Positions 28,380 to 40,200 of a stretch of DNA of 64,000 nt are shown piece by piece. The notes beneath the pieces are model-generated. The model was not told the origin of the DNA, ran no database searches, and saw nothing but the letters and a program-made list of their open reading frames with translations. Each line of letters opens with the position of its first letter. The first letter of the stretch is position 1. Position numbers and translations under genes: made by a program. Source of the stretch: Stercorarius parasiticus (taxonomy: Eukaryota > Chordata > Aves > Charadriiformes > Stercorariidae); NCBI GenBank assembly GCA_013396915.1, contig VWZL01002212.1:427182-491181 (forward strand). The letters run 5' to 3'.

Positions 28380-28560
28380 TGTTGCAATGGTAAAATATTT
28401 AACAACGGGAGCTCCACTTCCCTTCAGCGTTTTTCTCCCATAAACTAATTAAGCTATAATATTATGAGCGCTTCCTTTCAGCCTAGGCTTTGCTTTTAGC
28501 ATTACCATGGGCAGGCTGAGCAAAGCTGGATTATTGCTGTGATGAAAAAAACTGGCACTA
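28380..28560. promoter_or_regulatory. Candidate conserved non-coding element
   Basis: Balanced-composition block with CTAATTAAGCTATAATATTATG near 28445 and GCATTACCATGGGCAGGCTG near 28500. It has no open frame and no repeat signature. It resembles conserved non-coding DNA by texture only. Confidence 0.22.
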
Positions 28561-28636
28561 GATTTTGCCTCAGTCTCCTTTATTATTTTTTTTCAAGCTC
28601 TACACAAAGGCACTCACATGCCCAGTGGCTCAATCT

Positions 28637-28690
28637 CACTTCCAATTAAGTCAATGATAAAACTCACATTGACTTAAACGGGTGCAGGTT
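28637..28690 (+). repeat. Old dispersed repeat module (TTGACTTCAATGG type)
   Basis: Contains AATTAAGTCAATG, then AAAACTCACATTGACTT, then GGGTGCAGG. These are the two inverted half-modules and the right flank expected for this dispersed palindromic repeat. It is one of the clearest copies in the window. Family name not recognised. Confidence 0.5.
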
Positions 28691-29952
28691 TGCATCCCAA
28701 AGGCTAACAGTCAAGGCTTTTAACAGTCAGACTACTAATAGGGAAAGTAGAAAGAGTTAGAAAATGTCGCCGCCTTCTTTTCTTAGGAGCAATAATTCAA
28801 AGTGAATAGAGTAAGCATGTTCAGTTTGAAATTATTTTCAGGGCGAAAAAATACGTAGTGAGTCTATTTATAATGCGGTGATTCAGCTCTTTTTAGAATA
28901 TGTGTGGATGGATCTGCTGCAGAGAAGGAGGCAGCACATAGCAAGAATTACCAACTCTCCCTTTAAATAGTTTGCAAGCCGTTTCTTAGCCCTTACTATA
29001 TTCAGCCCTTACTATATTACCTAGCCTGTGCGGCAGTGTACACATGACTGGGTGTTAAAATGTTTTGGCCAATTAACTTGGCTATACTGGAGTCCACTGC
29101 TGAAAAAAGAGCAAAACACCCAGCGTGCTCCAGTGCTTCCTCAGCACTGGCCTCCTGCTATGGACAGAGCCCCTACAAGGCTGAGGAAGAAAGAGGATTT
29201 TGGTTTTCTTTTTACAAAATTGACAAAATCAAGCAAAAGGTAGAGATTAGATTAACAACGGACACATTAATGTTAATTTCTCTCACATGACCCCATACAC
29301 TTTCTGGCAGTTGGGGGGTAATCCACAAGCGAAAAAGCCTGGAGAGGGCTTTGGAGACAGCCAGGCAGAGGTGCCTGTGAACCCTTCAAAGGTAGCTGCT
29401 TCCACTCAACCCAGTATCCCCAGCATCTGCATGACTTCCACTCCTCAGAGTGCAGAGGCACCTGCACAGAAGGGCAACACTTTGGGAGCAGCGTTTTGGC
29501 TGGTGGCAGCCTGCTGGTGGCGGTAACTACTTTCTCCTCCTTTCCCCCTTCTCCTCCCGCTTGCACCAGCAGAGGAAGAGGGATGCAGGCTGTGGAGTGA
29601 CTAAGCTACGGTCCCCGGCACACACGGGCTTCTGCCAGCAGGGAGGGAGTAGGGAGGACATTGACTGGGCCTTGAAATCTGCTACCTTGTGGGGTGGCAC
29701 GTTGCAGTGAGCCAGTGCCCAGCGGATACTTGGCTCAATTGCAGCAGGTGTGCAGCTGGAGGGCTGCCACGGGAACCCTGCGGCTTCCTGCCTGGCGTCG
29801 CCCCACTACATACAATGGAGTCATTCTGAAGAGTTTGACGCCACGGAAAGTTTGAAACTTTCTGCCAGCTGGATTTGATGTTTCTTCAGGATACCCGTGA
29901 CAGTCATAGTTGTAACCGTGTGCCATGTATGGGAACAGGGAAGCCTGCCCTC

Positions 29953-29979
29953 CCCTGCCCTGCCCTGCCCTGCCCTGCC
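29953..29979 (+). repeat. (CCCTG)5 pentamer microsatellite
   Basis: Five perfect CCCTG units plus a partial unit. Because the unit is not a multiple of three, it opens or closes frames when its length changes. Confidence 0.9.
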
Positions 29980-32900
29980 ACAGTGTTGAAAGTATTTTCC
30001 ATCTATTCTGGGTACTGTTTGCTCATCACCTGGTGGATGCATTTCACCTATAGTTATGTCTTCCCACCAACACAGGATGCATTCCACCTACGTTATATCA
30101 GTGCCTTTTCTACTCCTTGCTTCTCCCCTGTTAGCAGAGTGGAAGGAAATGTGTTTGCCTTTTCTGGTGTTTATTATCAAGTTCAAACGGAGACCACTGA
30201 ACTGTAGCGCTACCTGAGTAACCTGGTGCGATACGCCCACGCAGGAGGGAGAGGTAAAGGGGACAGCTTTTGTGAATGACATTCAAGTTCAGCTTGCAGG
30301 TTTGCAACTCAGAAAAATTGAAACGGCTTGTGCAGCAAAGACTGGAAGCGAAGTTTCATGACCCGTTACTCTAACGGGAAGCCAGATGGCTCAGCAGAAG
30401 TTGATGGAGTTGCTCTGGATGAACACGAGGGTAAGAGGCATCTATAGCATCAGCTCCCAAATGTTTGCACCTCTTCTCTCCGCAGTCCGTGATCCGGAGA
30501 GTACATCTGCACACACCCACACATGCACTGTTTTTCTCTCCTTTTCTGCACCATTCTCTTTTCCAAACCTTTTTTGATTGTCATGGCTTCAGAATTCAAC
30601 ACAGTTCCAGCCTCCTTCTCTAATTAAAGCAGAGATCGTGGTTTTGCGTTTCTGTGTCAAACGTTGAGGGCCAATAGCATTCCAACCAACCATAAAGTTC
30701 ATACTGAAGCAGAAGCTTGGTACAAGTACAAACTGCAAAACCTCTTGGAGGAGGAGGCAGTGAAGTCCTGGAGGCCATGGGTCTGGGTCCCCTCCTCTTC
30801 CTCCCTCCCTCCCAGCCCCCTTAGAGCAGTATGCTCAGTGCTGAGGGCCTTTGCCCATTCCCATGCTGTGGATACCCTGACTCCAGCATGTGTCCTTCCT
30901 GCTCCAGCTGCACCACATGACCTAGAGACCCCCTCTGGCACTATGTGTCTGGGAGCTCTTCTCTGGCACAATGAAGGCAAGGAAACGATGTACCATGGGC
31001 ATTGTGTAGGAAATCCCACCATCTCCCTGCTGCTGCTGGCTTTGCCTCATCTTTGGAGAGTAGAAACGGGAGAAAAGTGTCAGAAGTGCAGTGGGACCAG
31101 GCAGGAGCCTGCTGTTGAGGTGAGGGCACCCAGCAACTCCATTACGGTTTGGTACTGTATGTCTGGAGCCCAGCCATGCTGCCACAGTGTCAGCGTGTCA
31201 GGCAGAAGCAGGACACTGCAGCATTCAGGACAGGGCTTGTATTGCCATGGCAGCCACTCTGCCTTTAAAAAAGGCAGACCGCTTTGAAAAATGTCCTCCC
31301 ACAGATAGCTAGCTTTGCAGGCCAGTGTGAAGAGGGAAGAAATCTCCTCCACAGGCACTGATCTGACTCAGTCTGTTACTCCCACTGTGATTTTGAGTCG
31401 ACCCTGCGTCAGAGATACGGGATTGCTCTGCTAGATCTTGCCTCCCTCCCTTCCTTTGCTTGTGGGGAGGAGGGATGTCCCCCAAATGGCCTGTCTTGCC
31501 CAGCCTGGTCCCATTCAAGGAGCGCTATGGGGGCCCCTGTGCTTGCCATGCCTCTTGGGCTCATCTTACTTTACAAGTAAGCTCTCTTTCTTGACTACTG
31601 GAAGTTCACTCAAGGCTCTTAATGGATGCTTCCCCTGCATCATGACTACTGATAAAAATTCTTCATTAAAGTACTAAATTAATCTCTGCTGAATATATGA
31701 GACACAGCCTGAAGCCCACCTCAATCTCCATTAACTGCATTGTTCTCACAGCCAAGAGAAATAAGATTTATTTTAGTCAGTAAAGTGAACAAACACCACC
31801 TGTGATCCACTCAGGAAGCTGACCTGAGCTAGAAGGTGACATTTTTACTGTTCCTTTTTGACTATAACCAAGGCTAATGGTGCATGGATTATTAGGCTTC
31901 CAGCAACGCCGTCTTTTTCAGTCGAAAATGAGGTTTTTGTCAATTAAATTCTCGGTGAAACAAAGACACGTACACCATACATATAATAATTCAATTTAAA
32001 AAACATACTGAAAGAAAGGAGCTTGAAAGAATGGCGCTGTAAATGACAGATAAGAAATTTTTTTTGGTGGCTTGAGTGAATTGCCACTTTTGTTAGCATG
32101 CTTTACATAGTGATCACAGACTGAATCAGCCTGCAAATATGAACAGCCCCTTCGCTTTCCAAGCAACTCGCTGGCTAAAGTAACTTATACAGTGCCACTG
32201 TTTTATGGCCAGTAACAGGCAACAGTTCCTCGTCCCATCAGTATGGGGCTCTAACAATTAAGAAGTTCACAATTTGAAGAGGGATGAAGAAACTCTTTCA
32301 GTGAATTGCGTGAGACTCTCAAAGCATAAACAGATCTTAAATGAGGATAAGGATACTTCTTTGTTACATCTCTTTTTCACGGTTAATGCAACTCCTGGTA
32401 AGTTCAGAGCCCGTAAGAGTGCAGGGTTTTTCCATACATGTTGCGAAGCAGGTTTCCTCCAGCAAGATCAAACAGTATGTGCCAAGCAGACAATGCCTTC
32501 CTACTTTGTCCTTCAAGATGCACTGTGCCCAATTTCCTGAACATGGCACGACAGTGTTAAAAATACAGCCAGAGATTATGTATTAGATCTTGCATTCTGC
32601 TACATGCTTTCTGCTGGGACTGTCTGAGGGTCTGAACTTAATAGGACTCAACAACTCGAGTGCTCGTTAAAACAGAGGCGGCTGAGGGTGTTCAGAGAAA
32701 GGGGAGGAGGAGAACGGGGAAGCAGAGAACAGATGAACTCACAAAAGGTTCAGGCATGCTTGAGATAAACTTTTAGATTTTGTGTCCCACACTCAGTCTC
32801 CTTCTCTATCGCCATCTGGGAACACAAGATGAAAGCAGAGCCCCTACTGGGAGAGCCTGAATGATTGTGTCGACTTGTGCTGATCTATGCAAGAAGGCAG

Positions 32901-33750
32901 ACCAGGTGGGAATCATGTGCTCCAATTCAGGACCCAAAGGATGCGCGTGCCTCATGTGAAAGGAGAGGAGAGAAAAAAGAGCCTTTTAAAGGAATACTTT
33001 AGGTCTGCTCAGGACTAAGCTTTGGTTCATTATTTGAAGCAAATCTTGTGAAGGAGATAAATTACAGGCAGTAAGACTAATGCTGTAATGATTATTACTG
33101 TCAAAGGCACCTAACCCCTTCAGATTCCCATGAAAATCCCTCTATCACTGCATGTTGCACTGACAGAGCGGAGTAAGGGCTCTGACTACCACAGGAAGAA
33201 AAAGCTCCCACTATTTTCATGCTTCATCTATGGTTTCCATAGCAGATTTGGCAACATCTCAAACCTTCCTCAGCCCTATACCTATTACCAGTTACGTTAT
33301 GTTACAGTGCTGCATTTTAATTGCTGTGTTTTCTGAGGCAGAGGGAGCTGAATCTAAATATATCTCAAGCGCCAGCAGTGATATTTAGCACAGCTACTGT
33401 AATTAAGTATTCAGCCATCACCAACAAATAAAATTCTCACTTGAGCAAATAGGTGCTCTGAAAAACACCTGAATGTTTGACAAAATTCCATTTTCTGTTA
33501 TTTTAATATCATTAAGAGGCCTTGGCTTTCTTGATTAGCAGGGTGTGCATCTAAACTACCAAGAAATTACCCATTCTCGATTACAGCTCTTCTTTTATGA
33601 ATGCAGACACTGACAGCTCTTACAAAGATGCTCAGCTAGGAACCTTTTTCTCCTTTAAGAGAAATGAAATATTGCTGAGTTAAAACCACTAATTACAGTT
33701 TATAATAACAATACTTCCTGGAAAAAAAATTAAACTATACTTAAGTGCTG

Positions 33751-33766
33751 TTTTTTTTTTTTTTTT
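33751..33766 (+). repeat. Poly-T run
   Basis: Sixteen consecutive T. No associated retroelement recognised. Confidence 0.85.
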
Positions 33767-35097
33767 AAACTTGGAGTTTGTCTACAGTCTGATGTTAACT
33801 ACTTGCAAAAATCTTCTCAACTGGTATATCTAGCTGGTAGATCCCAGAAAAAAAATACACCCCTCTTCCACAGTATAGACATATTTTTCTGTTGTACTAT
33901 TTGTTTTGTATTTCTAGTGTAAAACTTAATGTACGCAATAGAAGTAAGGGATTTGAATAAAGATCACTGGAAAAAAACAGAAAGTACATCCTTCATTTTT
34001 GAGTATTTTAGAAAGCTCTTGGAATTTTTGCTAGCCCACAAGGGATACTTTAGAAAGGGGAAAATCACCAGGTAAAATGCTTAGGCTGGAGTAAACTGGT
34101 GCAACTGCAGAGATTTATACCCAGATCTCCACTCTTCTAAGTACACGTGTCCCTGTTTTCTCCTGAAGCATTGTCTCTTCTGAAGGAGAGACTGTAAAGT
34201 TTTTCTCACTCCCTTTTCCCTCAGAAAATGTCTGAACATGACTTGTGTTTGAGAATACTGAGAGACGGAGCTTCTCTAGCAAGAATTTTCAAATGATCAC
34301 GTTTTACACTCCTGTGATTGAAAGAGATGCTGGAGGCGAAGACACGCACACACAGAGATGCAACAACTGGGTGCTTCAACCCAATGGGAGTTAATGGGGC
34401 AGTGAATGGCACTGGAGCATTTGTCTCCCATGGGTTATTTTGCTAATTCTTTCTGCTGACTTGCACCAAAGATCAGGAGGACAAACTGAATACTATAAAT
34501 GGCATTAAAAACTAAGCTAGGAGTACTGACCCAGAAGGACACTTCCTGAATGAAAGCACTCTCTCTCATTTAAATGATAGCTACACAAACTGTGCAGGAA
34601 ACACTGAGCCTGATCAGAGAAATGAAGGGGAGGATATTTATTTACTTTTCTTATAACCATCTTTTTATTTTTCCCATGGGAAATAGCAATCTAAAACTGA
34701 CTACAAAACCACAATATTCATCAGGTAAAGGAATCTTCATAAAAATCTGCCCTGTGATGATCCAAGGATCAGCTCCTGCTATTCCTAATCTCTTGATCAG
34801 AGCTTTGTTTTGTGTGTATTAGCACTGAAATCAATGAATAAAGAATGGGGCAAAGACTGAATGATCAGAGACAGTCTGGAAATATACTCTAAATTATTCA
34901 GATCTTAGCCCAAAATTTAACTGTGTTTATTGCCACATGAGGACACGTGTCTTTGTAGCTTCCTACAAGCTGTTAAAATGGAAGGATTGGAACAAGAGCA
35001 TTTTTAATCACCCATGTTATTTTAACAACTCAAAATACAAATCCAAAGTCCTCTTCTGGGTATTTCAGTGGCATACACATTTTCTTAATGCAGATAT

Positions 35098-35945
35098 GAT
35101 ATCTTCATCAATGACACAGACAATGAGATAAAGTGCACCCTCAGCAAGTTTGCGAATGACAACAGGCTGAGACGTGCGGTTGACATGTCTGGAGGGGATG
35201 CCATCCAGAGGGACCTGGAAGTATCTCGAGAAGTGGGCCCATGTGAACCTCGTGAAGCTCAACAAGGCCAAGTGCAGGGTCCTGCATCTGGGTTGGGGCA
35301 ATCCCCAGTGTCAATACAGGATGAAGGGATTGAGAGCAGCCCTGCTGAGAAGGACTTGGGGGTACTGGTTGATGAAAAGCTGGACATGAGCTGGCAACGT
35401 GCACTTGCAGCCCAGAAGGCTAACCATATCCTGGGCTGCATCAGGAGAAGCGTGACCAGCAGGTTGAGGGAGGTGATTCTCCCCCTCTACTCCACTCTCA
35501 TGAGACCCCACCTGGAGTACTGCATCCAATTCTGGAGCCCCTACTACAAGAGAGATATGGACGTGCTGGAACGTGTCCAGAGAAGGGCCATGAGGATGAT
35601 CAGAGGGCTGGAGCACCTCTCCTATGAGGACGGACTGAGAGAGTTGGGGTTGTTCAGTCTGGAGAAAAGAAGGCCTATTAGAGGAGACCTAATAGTGGGC
35701 TACCAGTATCTTAAGGGGCCTACAAGAAAGCTGGTGAGGGAGTTTTTGGGATGTCGGGTAATGGTAGGACTAGAGGGAATGGATTAAAACTAGAGATGGG
35801 TCGATTCAGATTGGACGTTAGGAAGAAGTTCTTCACCATGATGGTGGTGAGACACTGGAACAGGTTGCCCAGAGAGGTGGTGGAAGCCCCATCCCTGGAA
35901 GTTTTTAAGGCCAGGCTGGATGGGGCTCTGAGCAACCTGATCTAG
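35098..35945 (+). pseudogene. CR1 reverse transcriptase C-terminal remnant
   Basis: In an active element this ORF encodes endonuclease plus reverse transcriptase; only the end of the latter is present. The conserved text changes frame. Positions 35098 to about 35215 are in frame 1 and about 35220-35318 in frame 2 ([11 protein letters not shown] then [10 protein letters not shown]). Positions 35320 to about 35730 return to frame 1 ([47 protein letters not shown]). From about 35735 to the stop is frame 3 ([33 protein letters not shown]). The polymerase motif that normally reads FADD reads FAND here. At least three frame changes plus a catalytic substitution make it non-functional. It has no start codon of its own and its upstream part is missing. 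Confidence 0.93.
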
Positions 35946-36039
35946 TGGGAGGTGTCCCTGCCCATGGCAGGGGGGTTGGAACTAGATGATCGTTAAGGTC
36001 CCTTCCAACCCTAACAATTCTATGATTCTATGATTCTAA
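35098..36039 (+). mobile_element. CR1 LINE, 5-prime truncated copy
   Basis: A non-LTR retrotransposon copy of the avian CR1 clade. It starts inside the reverse transcriptase ORF (a DIF-IND-type segment), runs through the C-terminal domain, and has a stop at 35943-35945. The 3-prime untranslated region follows, with GGAGGTGTCCCTGCCC and GATCGTTAAGGTCCC, and the copy ends in the CR1 tail ATTCTATGATTCTATGATTC. Heavy 5-prime truncation is normal for CR1, whose full length is about 4.5 kb. No target-site duplication is evident, also as expected for CR1. The copy abuts a second CR1 tail on its right. Confidence 0.95.
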
Positions 36040-36040
36040 G

Positions 36041-36120
36041 ATGTCCCTGCTTGTTGCAGGGGAAGCTGGACTAGATGACCTTTAAAGGTCCCTTCCTACC
36101 CAAACTATTCTATGATTCTA
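36041..36120 (+). mobile_element. Second CR1 3-prime tail, different variant
   Basis: Immediately after the first tail comes another CR1 3-prime end of about 80 bases: ATGTCCCTGCTTGTTGCAGG, GGACTAGATGACCTTTAAAGG, CCCAAACTATTCTATGATTC. It differs from the preceding tail at diagnostic positions (TTGTTGCAGGGG versus CCATGGCAGGGG, ACCTTTAAAGG versus ATCGTTAAGG), so it is a separate insertion of another CR1 variant and not a simple duplication. It is severely truncated and non-coding. Confidence 0.85.
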
Positions 36121-37239
36121 CAATATTTAAAACATTATATCCCAGTATATTCAGTCTAATTAAGTATTAAAAAGGAAGATTTCGTTGAGTATACTTTATT
36201 AGATGGGACATACTGGCATGCAATATTTTAAACAAGTGGGAAAGTTAAGCCAAAACAGAGAAATCATGTTGCAGCTCCTACTCAAGCTGAGGCTCACCCT
36301 GAAATCAGCTGCTCAAGAAGTGAAAAATTTGTCCCAGTGAGAAACAAAAAAATTGAATGCTAATCATAGGCATTTTCCCTGCGCAAAACATGTGAGATTA
36401 CTTAATTCTATTTCTACTGAAAGCTCACACCTACAACTGCTGAAGTACAGAACTGCTGAATTTCAAAAGGGCAGATCATGAGGACCATTTAGTGTTTAAT
36501 TCAGTGATTCTAGTCAAATTTGCAGAAAGAAATAAAAAGACCAATGCCAGTGGCATTGTAAGCGCAGTAACTTTTACTACCTGATTCAGATCTTTCAATC
36601 TGCATTCAAGAACAGGCAGAAATCTGACATCTCTGGATCTAGGAGAAAGCTTCAAAGTCTAATGCCAAGGATCACATTCCTGAGTCTGCTTCTCTCACAT
36701 GCTCAGTGAAGCCCCACGCCCGTACCCATCTCTCACTCTCTCTTTACACTTCTTTCATGTTGGTTTCTTCCACTTGTCTCAGAGTCAGTTGAAAAGATGT
36801 GCCCCTCTGGCTGCAACACAAGACACGAGGGTTCAGAAAAGCTCCCATGTCCTGTGTTGTAGCCGGAGGTCTCACAATAGTTTAGAGCCAACCCTCTGGA
36901 GTGCAGGCTCCTTTCGCAGGCAGAGCTCTTTTCCTGCACTTTTGAATTCAATCTATGTGTCAATCTGCGAAAGAGAAGCGGAGAAGAATGGAAATCAGGT
37001 GCTCGTGGACAGCATGCAGATAACACTGTGTGCTATTGCTACTGTCAACATTGCAAATGGAAAAACGATCCACGTAGCTGCCAACCTGGGGCAGAAAGGT
37101 CCAGTTCAGACCCAGAGTTAAAAGCTGCCATTCAGTTGGCCTCAGCAAAGACACGTCACCTCACAGCAGCTTGAATTAGCTCTAATACCTGTCCGGCATG
37201 ATCTCCAGATCTTGAAGACTGAAAGCATGTCTTTGGCAA

Positions 37240-37560
37240 CTTTGCCAGCACCTTTCTTTCAATGGCAGATAAAGCTAAGCAAATAATTAGCAGCTAATCA
37301 TGTATAAACAAATTATGCCTTTTGTTTCTTGTTTGCAAATTGCCCTTACACGGATCACAACATTTCCACATTTATTATGCAGAATTATTTATGAATGCTT
37401 TCATAATTAATAATTCCAGGTCTGCAGATCACTCGTAAGTTGTTGTGAACATTTGCAAATCACACTGCATTTCTTAATTATATAAGCCATGTAAAACTTA
37501 TTCCTGATGAGGTTAGTTGTCTAATTAACTAACTGACACTGTGGATATGCAGCTCAAGAA
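37240..37560. promoter_or_regulatory. Candidate enhancer-like block, octamer and homeodomain motifs
   Basis: This is the densest block of developmental-factor motifs in the window. It has the perfect palindrome ATTTGCAAAT (37451-37460, POU-type) and a related GTTTGCAAAT (37331-37340). TAAT/ATTA cores include AATAATTAG near 37282, CATAATTAATAATTCC near 37402, TCTTAATTATATAAG near 37472 and CTAATTAACTAAC near 37521. It has no open frame and no repeat signature. Deeply conserved vertebrate enhancers often look like this, but function and conservation are inferred, not shown. Confidence 0.35.
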
Positions 37561-39649
37561 ATCACTTTTGGTAAACATTTAAACTTTTGAATTTAAAATG
37601 GGCATGCTGAGAATAGTTTCTGCTAATAAAGCTCCATGCCAAATATCCACAGAAAACAACCCCTAGAAATGGTTCAAAGAGTTAAATTTAAATTCACTTA
37701 TGAATCCAAGTGGATATTCACAGGACAGCATGTTTTTTTTACTGCTTGCTCAACTCAAGTCATAAATTAATTCTAACTAAAATGTTCAGAGCTGTTGTTG
37801 AATTTCTTATGAGCACAGTATTTACTTGTATGTGTTCTCTTCCTTATGGACTTACAATTCATTCCCAACTGAAATGCTTTGAGAGGCAGATCTTGAAAAG
37901 ACTTTTTTTTTTTATAAATGTCAATCCAGTACAGTACATTGCTGTGCATTACAATAAAGATCAGCAATTTAGAGCCAGATATACAAGACAAGATTATTGC
38001 TATCTCTGTTCAAAATATCTTTGGCAGATTTATTGCTTTTTTGTCCCTGACTCTCTACATATCACTTTTATGCTCTCGCTACTTTGTTTTGTACTTTTGC
38101 TTCTCCAAACAAACTCGAAGAAGTGGGAGAGGAAATGAAGTGTACTTAGCTGCTATTTTTATGAAGGTGACCCACTGAATGCCTGCTCAGGCACTTTGAT
38201 GATAAGTACTCACATTAATAGAATTTAGTAAATTACACAAGCTGTTTGCTCTAAAATGACGAACTTCTGTTCAAAAGATTTTAAAATTTTTCTTTAAACT
38301 TTCCTATCTACTTCAAATAAAATGCACAGCTATCAGCTTTGTTCATTTCCAGACTTATATCGCATGGAATAAAGTGCAGTTCAACCAGTCACAGCTCAGA
38401 TTAGGCAAAGGACAAAGCTATGAATTAAAAGATCTTTTCACATGAGCGTATCAAAAGGAATGCTGTCAGTATTTTTGACAATAACATGGCTCTTAAGGTT
38501 GTCTAATGATGAGTGCAACAACAGTTTTCAGCTGTCAGTCTGCAACTTGAAGAACCCCCAAATCTTTTTGTGTAAGTATTCTGAGATTTTTGCAATGAAT
38601 GATATAGTTTATCTAGAAATCAGTTATTTCCAGCCACCTGCCTTTCTTATCTTAGCTCCATAGTAAAAAAAACTCAACCATTTTTACATTCAGTGTGAAA
38701 AAAAAATCATGCCAAGCTCCATCTGTCTTACCAATTCCCTAAACTGTGCCTATACAGGCACTAAAAGGAAATCAAAACACAGAGTACTAGAAACTTGGGA
38801 CGCAGAATTGATCTGCTTTTTACAGAAAAATTATGTTCAGATAAAGCTAAAAGATTCACTCCATCCCCATTACAGCAAGGAAATTCAAGGTTAGAGCTGA
38901 AATTGCATCCTTAAAGATTTGCTGATGCCCTGTGGAAAAAGCATGAAAATCATCTGGGTTAGCGAAGATTCTGTTTAATTAGTCTATATTTCCTTCTTTT
39001 GTGTCTCCTCATTTTTGTTCACTGAAGGCATTTTGAAGAGAAGTTACTCTGAGTTCACAAGCCTCTCTGGAACGATCTCGTCTGCTCCGTGAGACGTCTC
39101 AAATAGGAAGCAAGATGCTTTAGCACTGCTACCTGCTCTATACAATGCAGCCTTTTACCTGTTTTATACTACCAACAGGGGTAAGTCAATTTATGGATAA
39201 ATGGGAAACCTGCTCATTCCTCAGGATTCATTTCCCTAGTCTGACAGTACAATCATCTTTCACTCCATGGCTATAAACTTTGAGTCATGATGAATACTGA
39301 TGGGATGGAGGGTGAGAGAGAGATTTGCAAATCACCTCTTGTGTGGTGTTTCACTCCCCTCTCCCCTGGCACGAGTGGGAAGCTGGTACGGCAAACTGCA
39401 GAGAACAATCATGGAAATTTGGCCTCTCAGCTGAGCTGATCAGCGTAATCTTCACAGTGAGCCATTCGAGAACAATCAGCAGCAATATCATTAGCCAGAC
39501 AGTCATTACTTCTATGAAGACCGGATATAATGTGCTCATATGACTATAGAGGTGTCCAAGGGTACTTCCCCAAGCTGAGGAGCTGCCATTCCAGACCTGG
39601 TCGTCAAATCAAATCTCTAAACTGGAGGTCTGAGAGGAATTCTGTCTGC

Positions 39650-39682
39650 CACCACCAAACCCACTCTTAAAATTTGGTGGTG
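39650..39682. repeat. Short inverted repeat (hairpin)
   Basis: CACCACCAAA and TTTGGTGGTG form a perfect 10-bp stem around a 13-base loop. There is no U-run after it and no known RNA is recognised. Confidence 0.7.
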
Positions 39683-40089
39683 TGGCTGGACCCAAAATGG
39701 GAAAGGGGTTATTTTCCAGTTCCAGAAACACATCACAGGGATACTGAAGCCACAGAATGTGAATTTGAATTCGAGCCAGGGTGATTTGTCCTCATCTTCA
39801 AGCCATTAAATGTAAACTAGCACTTTCCTTTGGATCTGGATACTGCCTTCTCTGTCCATTACTATTATTAGTTAAGGGAGACATTTCTTGCCACTGTTGG
39901 AATCAATTTGCTTTCCCAGCCCCCATTCCTTGTTGCAATTTTTGAGTTTGTGACAAATACCCCTTTGTTCTTCTAATTAAATTTCACATCTGTTCCACAC
40001 CAGTTCACCTAATTCTTTGGAGAGGACAGTCTTGCTGGGACACACTAAAAATTTCAGTCATTTTATAGAAAATAGATGTGAATATGTGT

Positions 40090-40200
40090 TACAATTCACC
40101 TAACCACTGTGAATTAATTTGGTGTTTAAGGTGACACTGTACTAATTACATATTAGCACATTAATGTAGCTGCAGGCTGTAATCATTTCCCTTTGAATGA
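40090..40200. promoter_or_regulatory. Candidate conserved non-coding element
   Basis: Contains GAATTAATTTGG, a T-box-like TTAAGGTGACACTG, ACTAATTACATATTAGC and GTAATCATTTCC within 110 bases. It has no open frame. This is an inference from motif clustering only. Confidence 0.25.

Larger units (their letters stand above)
26057..28636. other. Non-coding DNA with candidate conserved blocks
   Basis: This stretch contains the window's longest open frame on the minus strand (26942-27589, about 215 codons), which I do not accept as a gene (see rejected items). Blocks at 27840-27930 and 28380-28560 have an enhancer-like texture. No recognisable mobile element. Confidence 0.5.
28691..35097. other. Non-coding DNA, no supported gene
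   Basis: No gene or intact mobile element was recognised. Open frames up to 207 codons occur in a GC-richer patch (30660-31290) on both strands and look like by-products of composition. A tandem of AGCCCTTACTATATTC occurs twice near 28989-29020. A motif-rich AT block lies at 31860-32130. Confidence 0.55.

Noticed and set aside
30664..31287. Plus-strand open frame of about 207 codons with overlapping minus-strand frames
   Set aside because: It lies in a GC-richer patch where stops are rarer and both strands are open. No domain or splice evidence.
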